Shown: positions 48,644 through 56,689 of the stretch, piece by piece
Layout of the letters: each line of letters begins with the position of its first letter
Position numbering within the stretch: the first letter of the stretch is position 1
From: BACL27 sp964203235
Lineage (GTDB): Bacteria; Actinomycetota; Acidimicrobiia; Acidimicrobiales; Ilumatobacteraceae
DNA: 64,000 nt
Reading direction: 5' to 3'
Assembly (NCBI GenBank): GCA_964203235.1
Contig: CAXNLE010000001.1
Coordinates: 248,001-312,000 of the forward strand
Made by a program: the position numbers and the translations under genes
Notes under the pieces: model-generated
What the model was told of the DNA's origin: nothing
The model's input: only the letters and a program-made list of their open reading frames with translations
Databases searched by the model: none

Positions 48644-49986
48644 TATTCAGTCTCTAATTGAATGCCCGTGGATGCAAACCAGGTATCTGGTCCGCCATCA
48701 AGTACAGCAATATCTGTGCGGCCATGTTTTGCGAGAATGCTGGCACCGGTCATTGCGCGCTCACCGTGTCCACACATAATTGTTAATGCTCCGCTAGGTA
48801 TTTCAGCGTGAGCGATAGAGCCGAGTTCGATGTTTAGCGCTGTGGGTACATGTCCCAAGTGATATTCGTTGGATTGGCGGACATCAATAATCTGCCCAAC
48901 CATTTCAGACACTTGAACGAATTTGATTTTCTCAACAGGTCGACCCGAATTTCTCCAGCTCTTGATTCCGAAGGTGAGTTCGCCAACCAAACGCTCGTGA
49001 CCGATGTCTAAGCATTGACGCACAAGTTCAGCGCGATCTTGATCGTCGTCCATTACGAAAACTATTGGCTGATCGGGTTTAACAATCCAACCAAGCCAGC
49101 TTGCCAACACCGGACGCAATGCGATCGAAATCGAACCAGCCAAGTGTCCGTTGGCGAATGCAGCAGATGAACGAACATCAATTACTACACCACCTTGTTT
49201 GAGATGACTTTCGACTTGATCAGGATCAAGTTGAGATAAAAGCGGAAGTGCTTCATAGTGGTTTGGCCCAAGGCGATTGAGTTCGGGGAGACGGGCGAAA
49301 TAAATAGGAAAGGTGCCGAAGCCGTTGATTAGTTGCTCAACAAACGTGGCCTCGTCTTTAAGGGCGAATAGCGGGTTTGAAACGCGCTCATGACCAAGAG
49401 TTGTGATGCGCTCTGTTGACCCAGGTGCTGAACAGAACGAACCGGCGCCGTGAGTCGGGTAAACCTTCAAGCTGTCGGGGAAGTCGTCAAAACGACGTAA
49501 CGAATTAAACATTTCGTGGGCTAATGACTCGGTGAGTTCTGGACCACAAAGATCTGTGCGCCCGATTGTGCCGACCATTAGTGAGCCACCCGAAAATAAT
49601 GCGACCGGCACACCAGATTGTTTAAGGATGTACGCGTGGTGGTCGGGAGTATGACCAGATGTTGCTATTGCTGTCATGCTTAGGTCATTTCCAAGATCAA
49701 TTGAGTCACCGTCGGTAACAGGTTGATGCGCAGTCTCGAGGTGCGAACTAGCAGGCGCAACGAAAGTGGCACCGGCTCGCAATGCCAGCCGCGGGCTTCC
49801 CGTTACATAATCGGCATGTGAATGGGTATCAAATGTCCACACGATCTGCGACTTAAGTTGCTTGGCAAGTACCTCGTGAGCAGTTGCAAACCTTGGCGGG
49901 TCGACGATTGCAACGGTGCCATCGCCGATGTCTATTAGGTATGACGAATGCCCAAGACCCTCATCAACGTAGTCGTAGATTCGCAC
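48643..49986 (-). CDS. Persulfide dioxygenase-like MBL-fold protein with two rhodanese domains
   Basis: The 447-residue protein combines a metallo-beta-lactamase domain (iron-binding HSHADY near residues 55-60, further ligands in TSGHTPDHH and YPTHGAG) with two C-terminal rhodanese domains. The first (VIDVRSSAAFANGHLAGS) lacks a catalytic cysteine, having FVMDDDQ in its place. The second has an active cysteine in IMCGHGERA. Such fusions oxidise glutathione- or mycothiol-persulfide to sulfite and exchange sulfane sulfur. It heads the operon; its start is GTG 49986. Confidence 0.88.
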   Translation of the reverse strand: MRIYDYVDEGLGHSSYLIDIGDGTVAIVDPPRFATAHEVLAKQLKSQIVWTFDTHSHADYVTGSPRLALRAGATFVAPASSHLETAHQPVTDGDSIDLGNDLSMTAIATSGHTPDHHAYILKQSGVPVALFSGGSLMVGTIGRTDLCGPELTESLAHEMFNSLRRFDDFPDSLKVYPTHGAGSFCSAPGSTERITTLGHERVSNPLFALKDEATFVEQLINGFGTFPIYFARLPELNRLGPNHYEALPLLSQLDPDQVESHLKQGGVVIDVRSSAAFANGHLAGSISIALRPVLASWLGWIVKPDQPIVFVMDDDQDRAELVRQCLDIGHERLVGELTFGIKSWRNSGRPVEKIKFVQVSEMVGQIIDVRQSNEYHLGHVPTALNIELGSIAHAEIPSGALTIMCGHGERAMTGASILAKHGRTDIAVLDGGPDTWFASTGIQLETE

Positions 49987-50013
49987 ACGTCAAAGGTACA
50001 ACCTATTTCGCTG

Positions 50014-50037
50014 CGGGTGTATTTACATCTGCACCCG
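50014..50037. promoter_or_regulatory. Inverted repeat in the divergent region before the SGNH trio
   Basis: CGGGTG (50014-50019) and CACCCG (50032-50037) flank 12 bases, between the divergent MBL-rhodanese gene and the first SGNH gene. This spacing could be a repressor operator. The 159-bp gap shows nothing else I can name. Confidence 0.3.
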
Positions 50038-50145
50038 TAATCTTGGAGCTGTTGTTCGCAACACTTACCTGCAGTATTTACTCGCTTTTAAGAGATGCGG
50101 TGAGAGTGCGACGTAGTGCGCGTATCAGGCAGTTGAAAGTCATGC

Positions 50146-51702
50146 ATGATTAGTTGGCTAATTAATCAGGGCGGTTTAATAACGGCGGTTCGCAGAGTTA
50201 CCGCAAATTTCAACACAAGTCATAGTAATCTTTGGATGCTTTGCAGCATTTTTATGAAATCTTTTGAACTTAGACATTTGATCCGGTCTGGTTTAGTTGC
50301 TTTTCTAGTCTCGTTTCCGGCGATGTATTACCGACGTGGACTCAAAGAAATTGCTTTGTATTGGGCGTTGGCGCTGTTTTTTTTAATATTGATCAAACTC
50401 ATAATTCGCAACACGAACAGACAATGGCTAGTGAGTGCGCTCGCGGTTTCACTTAGTTTCTGGGTTGTTACGAACTTTGAGTTGTTAATTTCTGCCAAGT
50501 TTGAAACGTTCACGTTTATTTGGGTTGGATGGATCTGGTCAGTCATATTCGTATTATTAAGACCCAAATCGAACTTAGTAAAGTTACGAATTGTTTTGGC
50601 GAATTTTATTGTATTCTTGACATTATTCTCTTTAGTTGAGGCACCTTTTCACTTCAGAGACATCAGCCGCGGGTCTCAGGACAGCAGTTTTTTCGTACGG
50701 CTTGAAGAAAAAAAGTACTTTCAAAAAGCAACTGAAATTTGGCAAACCAAAAAAGGCGAACTTGACGCTGAAGAATTTGCGATTACCCAAGCAAAGAACG
50801 AATTACTCAGCCCTGCTGAAGAACACGGTTTAGTGCTTAGCAACATTGAAAATACTGATGGTCTTGTGACGCACAAAAATTTTGATGGGGACTACATTAA
50901 AATTAGAGAGGGTCGTCGTGTAACGATTGGTTCTACAGGTCTACGACAAAAAAGAATTTTAGTTTTTGGGGGCTCAACTATTTTTTGTGGCGAAATGCCC
51001 GACTTGCTTACAGTACCGAGTCAACTTCAGCAGATGGTTGTTGCTAATGGGTTTGACGTTGATGTTCTAAATTTTGGAATACAAGGAATACGAATAGAAA
51101 ACCAATTCAAAATTTTGAAGTCGATTCCGAAACTAGGGCCTGACGATATTGTCATTTTTTACGATGGGGTGAATGATCTTGAGAAGGTCTATGACTCTGG
51201 TTTAAATCTCAAAAATAATAAGACTCCTTGGATGCAAATTAATAAAATAGTTGCTGCACTTGAGAACAGATCTTGGTTTATTCGATATTTAGCGCCGACT
51301 GTTTATCTAGAGAGTCGAGGCATCGGGCAGGAGTTTTTGGAGTCCCAAGCAAAACAATTAGTTGCCGACAATTGGTTTGCTTATGACAAGCTAGCCCGCA
51401 CCTATGTTGAAGATAAAGGCGCAACATTTGTCCACATTTTGCAACCAAATTTATTTACTTATACAAAAGCAAGCGATATTGGTAAAGTTCGTCAAAAGTG
51501 GTCGGATATGAAAGCTATTGAGAATGATTTAGTTAGCTATGCGTCCGAAACAAACAAGATAATTGACTTCACGAAGATTTTGGATGAATTAAACGTAACT
51601 CCGTTTTTTGACTGGGCGCATCTCGACGAAAGTGGTAACAAGAAAGTCGCCGAAAAGATGTTTGCTGCTCTCGAGCCACTGCTTGACACAAAGAAAAAAT
51701 AG
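50146..51702 (+). CDS. Membrane-anchored SGNH hydrolase, tandem copy 1
   Basis: This protein of up to 518 residues has four or five N-terminal membrane helices, then a linker, then an SGNH/GDSL hydrolase domain. Block I is VFGGSTIFC with the nucleophilic serine, block II is NFGIQGIRIENQ, block III is FYDGVND with the asparagine, and block V is FDWAHLDE with the aspartate and histidine. These are esterase or O-acetylation-type residues. The substrate is unknown; an envelope glycan is an inference. Start is uncertain: ATG 50146, 50236 and 50254 are all in frame. It is the first of three tandem paralogues. Confidence 0.8.
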   Translation: MISWLINQGGLITAVRRVTANFNTSHSNLWMLCSIFMKSFELRHLIRSGLVAFLVSFPAMYYRRGLKEIALYWALALFFLILIKLIIRNTNRQWLVSALAVSLSFWVVTNFELLISAKFETFTFIWVGWIWSVIFVLLRPKSNLVKLRIVLANFIVFLTLFSLVEAPFHFRDISRGSQDSSFFVRLEEKKYFQKATEIWQTKKGELDAEEFAITQAKNELLSPAEEHGLVLSNIENTDGLVTHKNFDGDYIKIREGRRVTIGSTGLRQKRILVFGGSTIFCGEMPDLLTVPSQLQQMVVANGFDVDVLNFGIQGIRIENQFKILKSIPKLGPDDIVIFYDGVNDLEKVYDSGLNLKNNKTPWMQINKIVAALENRSWFIRYLAPTVYLESRGIGQEFLESQAKQLVADNWFAYDKLARTYVEDKGATFVHILQPNLFTYTKASDIGKVRQKWSDMKAIENDLVSYASETNKIIDFTKILDELNVTPFFDWAHLDESGNKKVAEKMFAALEPLLDTKKK

Positions 51703-51705
51703 GTT
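51700..51705 (+). promoter_or_regulatory. -10 element on the stop codon of SGNH copy 1
   Basis: TAGGTT includes the TAG stop of copy 1, then six bases, then TTG at 51712, the start of copy 2. It suggests each copy may have its own promoter. Confidence 0.45.
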
Positions 51706-51711
51706 AAAACT

Positions 51712-53082
51712 TTGACGCTTTTGATAAGTAAATACTCCAAGTATTTTTTGGTTTCGTTTTTGATACCGATTCCAAAGTTGTATTCACTGTCAAGCGTCAT
51801 ATCAATGAGCATCTACTCAGGATTATCGTTCCTGATTTTAGTGGCTTTGGGTAAAAGCTCTTACAAAAAACTGAGCCCGTGGTATGCCAAGGCATTTGTA
51901 GTCTCTCTTTGTTTATCGCCAACGACGAATTTTGAGCCAAGTGCATTGCTCTGGATTGGTTGGATTTTCTTGATCTGTTTTGCAGTTTTGCAGCAACAGT
52001 CAAAATTTAAGCGATTGCGAATTATTGGAACAAATTTGATAATTTTTGCGATGTTGTTTTCGGCAATTGAGATGTTTCTTCGCGTGACTGAAAATACCAA
52101 GGTAGTAAAGAAATCAAATCCCGAGTTTGTTGAATGGCAATCAAAAAAGTATTACAAAGATGCAAATGCTTTGAGTAAAGCAAACAATTTATATAGCCCG
52201 CAGGATGAATACAATTTCGCAAATGAAGACTTAATTAAATCTTCAGGTGAGTTGATAACGGTCGACGATTTTGACGGCTCTTACATCAAAATCAAAGATG
52301 GCCGGCGAGTCACAGTTGATTCGAATGGCCTGCGGAAACAAAGGGTTTTAGTTTTTGGTGGCTCTACGATTTTTTGTGCAGAGGTTCCGGATTCATTGAC
52401 TAGTTCAAGTCAGCTTCAACAATTAATTCTTGAAAATAAGTTTGATTTTGATGTTTTGAATTACGGCATACCAGGACTCAGAATAGAAAATCAGTTCAAC
52501 ATATTGAAAAACGTTCCGGATCTGGGGCCGGGCGACATCGTCGTTTTTTATGACGGAGTCAATGATCTGATCAGAGTTTTTGAAGAAGGCTTGAAACGGC
52601 ACAAGAATCAGGCTCCATGGCGACAGCTAAATAATTTCTCACTTGCCGTAGAAAAACGTTCCTCACTTTTTAAACACATTTCGATTTCGGGCTATGTTGA
52701 CAATATTGGTGTTGCAGACGAATATCTTGACTCGGGCGCAAGTCAATACATTGAAGACAATTGGCTGAAGTATGACGAACTTGCCCGCGAACTCGTTCAA
52801 AAATCAGGCGCCGACTTTGTCCACATTTTACAACCCAATTGGCTTACCTATAAAAAATTAAGTGAAATTACATCTGAAGATAAGAGATTTTCGGATATGC
52901 GATTAATCCATGAATTACTTAAGAGCGTTGCATCTCAAAATCCTCAAATCGTTGACTTTAGCGACAGACTAGACACACTTAATGACCCGCCATTTTTTGA
53001 TTGGGCGCATCTCGACGAAATCGGTAATAAGAAAATAGCCGAAGAGATGTTTGCAGTTCTAGAGCCAATGCTAAAGAGTTGA
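51712..53082 (+). CDS. Membrane-anchored SGNH hydrolase, tandem copy 2
   Basis: This 456-residue protein has the same layout as its neighbours: four N-terminal membrane helices, then a soluble SGNH domain with VFGGSTIFCAE, NYGIPGLRIENQ, FYDGVND and FDWAHLDEIGN. All catalytic residues are kept. Start is TTG 51712 by the leaderless rule; no other good start is near. Its membrane half is strongly diverged from copies 1 and 3, but its last 75 bases are nearly identical to those of copy 3. Substrate unknown. Confidence 0.8.
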   Translation: MTLLISKYSKYFLVSFLIPIPKLYSLSSVISMSIYSGLSFLILVALGKSSYKKLSPWYAKAFVVSLCLSPTTNFEPSALLWIGWIFLICFAVLQQQSKFKRLRIIGTNLIIFAMLFSAIEMFLRVTENTKVVKKSNPEFVEWQSKKYYKDANALSKANNLYSPQDEYNFANEDLIKSSGELITVDDFDGSYIKIKDGRRVTVDSNGLRKQRVLVFGGSTIFCAEVPDSLTSSSQLQQLILENKFDFDVLNYGIPGLRIENQFNILKNVPDLGPGDIVVFYDGVNDLIRVFEEGLKRHKNQAPWRQLNNFSLAVEKRSSLFKHISISGYVDNIGVADEYLDSGASQYIEDNWLKYDELARELVQKSGADFVHILQPNWLTYKKLSEITSEDKRFSDMRLIHELLKSVASQNPQIVDFSDRLDTLNDPPFFDWAHLDEIGNKKIAEEMFAVLEPMLKS

Positions 53083-53097
53083 TTGTGTGGCAACTAG

Positions 53098-54555
53098 TTG
53101 AATAATTGTTTTACAAAACGTTTCATTAAGATGTGGCCAGTGAAAAAGTTGATAAATTCCATAAACCGAAGTATGTTTTTGCGAATTTGCTCAGCATCAT
53201 TTTTCTCGTCAATGATGCAAATTTATGCAATTGAGGGTTACAAAGATTTCCTATTTTATTTCGTGGGTGCGCTTACCGTTCTAGCGGTCGCGCATCTATT
53301 GACACATAATAAGCGATGCGGTTGGCTTATTGATTGCGTCGCGCTTTCAGCATTTTTCGTTGTACTTGGCAACTTTGGATTCAGCTCGTTGATGTGGGTG
53401 CTGTGGATTACTCTCGTCGGTTTTGTGATCTTGAGATCAAAGTCCGATTATAAAGTTTTTAGAGTAGTTCTGACTAATTTAATTTTATTTGTGACACTGT
53501 TTTCTGCTGTTGAGTTGCCGCTCCGTTTGTCGGAAAGTTCTGATGATCATCCAAATATAAATTCAGGAGTTGATTCCAAAAGTGGAAGTTTCATTGATCT
53601 GACTGACAAGAGCTATTTTAGAAAAGCTTTGGATTTAAGTAAGCAAGACTCGACTATTTTGAGTCCTAATGAAGAATTTCTAATTGTGAATAAAGAACGG
53701 ATTAAAGCCTCAGGAGATTTGGTATTTCTCAATGATTTTCCAGGCTCTTATATCAAAATAGAATCTGGTCGTCGACTAACAGTTGGCTCAACTGGTTTGC
53801 GTCCCAAGCGATTATTGGTATTTGGTGGCTCAACGATTTTTTGTGCGGAAGTTCCAGATTCAATGACTGTCCCGAGTCAACTTCAACAGATTGCTAATGA
53901 TAATGAATTTGAGATTGATGTTTTGAATTATGGAATACCTGGCATCAGAATTGAAAATCAATTGAGAATTCTTGAAACCATTGGCGACTTGGGACCAAAA
54001 GACATTGTGGTTTTCTACGATGGTATTAATGATTTGCACACGATTTTTAGATATGGCCTTGAATCAAATAAAACGTTTATTCCTCTGGGGGCTACTAAGA
54101 GCTTGGTTGGCTGGTTGGAAGAAAATTCGTTACTTTCTCGCTCTTTGATTTCAGGTTTTATCGATAGCAGTGGTATCGGCAAGGACTTTCTTGAGTCTGA
54201 TGCGGAAGATAAGGTTTTAGAACTCTGGATCAAGAATGACGAGGTTGCGCGTAGCTACGTAGAAAGTAAAGGCGCAAAGTTTGTACATATTCTGCAACCA
54301 AGTTGGGTGACTTTTAAAGGTGGGATTCAGGCAACCCAAGACAGCAAACGTTGGGCTGACATGAAGGCAATTCAGAACTATTTTGAAAAATATGCTAACC
54401 CAGAAACGAAGATTGAAAATTTCTCAAAAAAGTTAGATGGGTTAAGTTCAACACCGTATATAGATTGGGCGCACCTCGACGAAATCGGTAACAAGAAAAT
54501 AGCCGAAGAGATGTTCGCAGTTCTAGAACCACTACTAAGTGAACAAACTAAATAG
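53098..54555 (+). CDS. Membrane-anchored SGNH hydrolase, tandem copy 3
   Basis: This 485-residue protein, third in the tandem set, has four N-terminal membrane helices and the SGNH domain with VFGGSTIFCAE, NYGIPGIRIENQ, FYDGIND and IDWAHLDEIGN, all catalytic positions present. Start is uncertain: TTG 53098 or ATG 53131 (MWPVKK) are possible. It ends 44 bases before the convergent smpB gene. Together the three may act on similar acyl-sugar substrates or form a complex; no direct evidence for either. Confidence 0.8.
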   Translation: MNNCFTKRFIKMWPVKKLINSINRSMFLRICSASFFSSMMQIYAIEGYKDFLFYFVGALTVLAVAHLLTHNKRCGWLIDCVALSAFFVVLGNFGFSSLMWVLWITLVGFVILRSKSDYKVFRVVLTNLILFVTLFSAVELPLRLSESSDDHPNINSGVDSKSGSFIDLTDKSYFRKALDLSKQDSTILSPNEEFLIVNKERIKASGDLVFLNDFPGSYIKIESGRRLTVGSTGLRPKRLLVFGGSTIFCAEVPDSMTVPSQLQQIANDNEFEIDVLNYGIPGIRIENQLRILETIGDLGPKDIVVFYDGINDLHTIFRYGLESNKTFIPLGATKSLVGWLEENSLLSRSLISGFIDSSGIGKDFLESDAEDKVLELWIKNDEVARSYVESKGAKFVHILQPSWVTFKGGIQATQDSKRWADMKAIQNYFEKYANPETKIENFSKKLDGLSSTPYIDWAHLDEIGNKKIAEEMFAVLEPLLSEQTK

Positions 54556-54599
54556 TTTTTGAACAAAAGTTTGCTAGCGCGGCTAGGTAAATAAATTAG

Positions 54600-55115
54600 T
54601 CAGTCTTCGTCGTGGCGCGATGAACGGCTTCCGGGTTGAGTATTAGTTCCTTTGCGTTGGCGACCGGCCTCGCGACGCATCTCGAGTTTTGATTCTTTTT
54701 CGGCGATTGCTTGACGCCGGTCTTCTTTTTGGCGACCTTTTGCGAGTGCAAGCTCGACCTTTACTCGACCATTTTTCAACAACATAGACAACGGCACAAG
54801 TGTCAGGCGTTCTTTAGCCATGCGTTCTTGTAGTCGGCGAATTTGTTCGCGGTGCAACAAGAGTTTGCGTGAGCGCATCGGCTCATGAGACCCGACGCCG
54901 TGACTGAATCTGTATACAGCGACATGCACACCTTCGAGCCACATTTCACCGCGGATCACATGGGCATAAGCCTCGGCAATCTGTACTTGTCCTTCGCGTA
55001 AACTCTTCACTTCGCTGCCATGCAAGACGATTCCAGCTTCGATTACATCAATGATCGTGTAGTTGTGTCGGGCTTTGCGGTTGCTCGCGATTATCTCAGG
55101 GGAGTCTTTTTTCAC
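54600..55115 (-). CDS. smpB: SsrA-binding protein
   Basis: SmpB binds tmRNA and the decoding centre, directing the trans-translation switch. At 171 residues it has the conserved N-terminal NRKARHNYTIIDVIEAGI, the core HGSEVKSLREGQVQIAEAYA, and the basic C-terminal tail (RRQAIAEKES...). A highly charged extension follows the usual end and closes with serine, histidine and acidic residues, longer than in E. coli. The start is GTG. The tmRNA gene is about 8 kb upstream. Confidence 0.96.
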   Translation of the reverse strand: MKKDSPEIIASNRKARHNYTIIDVIEAGIVLHGSEVKSLREGQVQIAEAYAHVIRGEMWLEGVHVAVYRFSHGVGSHEPMRSRKLLLHREQIRRLQERMAKERLTLVPLSMLLKNGRVKVELALAKGRQKEDRRQAIAEKESKLEMRREAGRQRKGTNTQPGSRSSRHDED

Positions 55116-55179
55116 AGCAATAGTTTCAAAGCGCGAGTTTCATATCGTTGTTTAAGCGTACCTGTAGCATTTTGAGGCA

Positions 55180-55605
55180 ATGTCGAACTTAAACCAACGA
55201 GCGCAAATCGTTATCCCTTCTTCTGTGCTCGGGCAAATCACAGCATTGGCGATGGCTGAGACGCCACTTGAGTGTTGTGGTTTTTTAGTGGGCGAGTTTG
55301 GTAGCGACACTGCACAAGAGTTTCACCCATGTCGCAACACCGCTGAAAGCAAAATCATTTACAGGGTTGATCCAAAAGATCATTTGCGTATTGAGCGCAA
55401 CGCCGAAGAACGTGGTCTTGCAATCATTGGGGTAGTGCACAGTCACACTCACACCGAGCCATATCCGAGCCCGACCGATGTGGCGCAAGCACCTGACCCT
55501 GCTTGGCATTATGTGATTATTGGATTAAAACGTGCTGAGCCAGAAACTCGCAGTTATCGAATAATTGATGGCGAAATTTCAGAAAGCCAAATAATTTCAG
55601 GATAA
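55180..55605 (+). CDS. mec: JAMM/MPN+ metalloprotease (Mec-like)
   Basis: This zinc protease of 141 residues has the JAMM motif: a glutamate in PLECCGFLVGEF, HSHTH, and TDVAQA with the aspartate. In Mycobacterium tuberculosis the homologue Mec removes a cysteine attached to the sulfur carrier CysO during cysteine synthesis, with cysM downstream. Here cysM is the next gene, 81 bases away, but no cysO lies between them. The start has GAGG seven bases before the ATG. The fold also occurs in ubiquitin-like deconjugation of other sulfur carriers. Confidence 0.85.
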   Translation: MSNLNQRAQIVIPSSVLGQITALAMAETPLECCGFLVGEFGSDTAQEFHPCRNTAESKIIYRVDPKDHLRIERNAEERGLAIIGVVHSHTHTEPYPSPTDVAQAPDPAWHYVIIGLKRAEPETRSYRIIDGEISESQIISG

Positions 55606-55608
55606 ATA

Positions 55609-55625
55609 GATCGGTCGTACCGATC
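55609..55625. promoter_or_regulatory. Palindrome upstream of cysM
   Basis: GATCGGT and ACCGATC are separated by three bases, a perfect 7-bp inverted repeat directly after the mec stop and about 60 bases before cysM. It resembles a regulator operator. Confidence 0.4.
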
Positions 55626-55674
55626 GCATACGCGGTTTGACGTCACAATGATAAATCCGACCGAATTAGTCAGG

Positions 55675-55680
55675 TATCTT
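55675..55680 (+). promoter_or_regulatory. -10 element of cysM (leaderless)
   Basis: TATCTT, six bases, then ATG at 55687. Confidence 0.5.
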
Positions 55681-55686
55681 TAAGAA

Positions 55687-56652
55687 ATGCTAGTTAACGA
55701 AAATGTGCTCGATTTAATCGGCAATACTCCGCTCGTTGATGTTTCTAACTTGTCGCCTAATCCACGCGTGCGGTTATTAGCAAAACTTGAGAATCAAAAC
55801 CCATTCGGCTCGGTTAAAGATCGCATCGCCAAATCAATGATTGAGCAAGCCGAAAAAAATGGCAAACTTTCGCCAGGCCAGCGATTAATTGAACCATCAT
55901 CGGGCAACACAGGTATTGCATTGGCAGCAATTGCGCAGATTAAGGGTTATCCAATCACGATTTTGATGCCAGATAATGTTTCTATAGAGCGTCGACAAAT
56001 GCTTTCAGTTTTTGGTGCAGAAATAATTGTTACTCCAGGTGCTGAAGGTTCGAATGGAGCCGTGAAACGTGCCGAAGCGATGGCTTTGCAAAATCCAGAT
56101 TGGTGTTTTTTGCACCAATACGAAAACGAGTCGAACCCGATCGCTCATTACGAAACAACTGGCCCAGAAATTTGGCGTGATTGCCCTGAGGTGACGCACT
56201 TTGTTGCAGGTCTTGGCACAACAGGCACACTCATGGGTGTCGGCAAGTACTTGAAAGAAAAAAATAAAGATGTAAAAATCATTGCGGTTGAACCTCCGAT
56301 TGGTGAGCGGGTTGAGGGTTTGCGAAACTTAGATGACGGATACATCCCGCCTGTATTTGATAAGTGGCATGGTAGAAATATTCTTGACCGTAAACGAGTT
56401 GTGCGACCGCGAGAAAGTATTGAGTGCACTCGACGCCTTGTGCGCGAATGCGGAATCTTCGCCGGAATATCTTCCGGTGCATCTTTGGCTGGCGCATTGA
56501 AAGTTGCGAGTGAAGTTGATGTATCTGCAAATGACGAGGCAGTTATTGTGTTCATCGTCTGCGACGGCGGATGGAAATATCTCTCAACTGGTGCTTACAC
56601 CGACGACTTAGATGTCGCCGAAGCAGCAGCCGAAAAGATTATCTATTTCTAA
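55687..56652 (+). CDS. cysM: Cysteine synthase, CysM type
   Basis: This fold-type II PLP enzyme of 321 residues replaces the leaving group of O-phosphoserine or O-acetylserine by sulfur. The PLP lysine is in NPFGSVKDRIA, the substrate loop is EPSSGNTGIALA, and the phosphate-binding loop is GLGTTGTLMGVG. The ending with YLSTGAYTDD and its link to mec support the CysM type, which in mycobacteria takes sulfur from CysO-thiocarboxylate. The cysO gene is not next to it here. The preceding palindrome and leaderless start suggest independent regulation. Confidence 0.92.
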   Translation: MLVNENVLDLIGNTPLVDVSNLSPNPRVRLLAKLENQNPFGSVKDRIAKSMIEQAEKNGKLSPGQRLIEPSSGNTGIALAAIAQIKGYPITILMPDNVSIERRQMLSVFGAEIIVTPGAEGSNGAVKRAEAMALQNPDWCFLHQYENESNPIAHYETTGPEIWRDCPEVTHFVAGLGTTGTLMGVGKYLKEKNKDVKIIAVEPPIGERVEGLRNLDDGYIPPVFDKWHGRNILDRKRVVRPRESIECTRRLVRECGIFAGISSGASLAGALKVASEVDVSANDEAVIVFIVCDGGWKYLSTGAYTDDLDVAEAAAEKIIYF

Positions 56653-56689
56653 ATAGTTTTCTCGACTTAATTTTAGTTTAGTCTTGATT

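Noticed and set aside
50146..54555. Tandem SGNH set as a defence island or toxin array
   Set aside because: No nuclease, NTPase, immunity or secretion genes nearby; motifs are those of hydrolases or acyl esterases.
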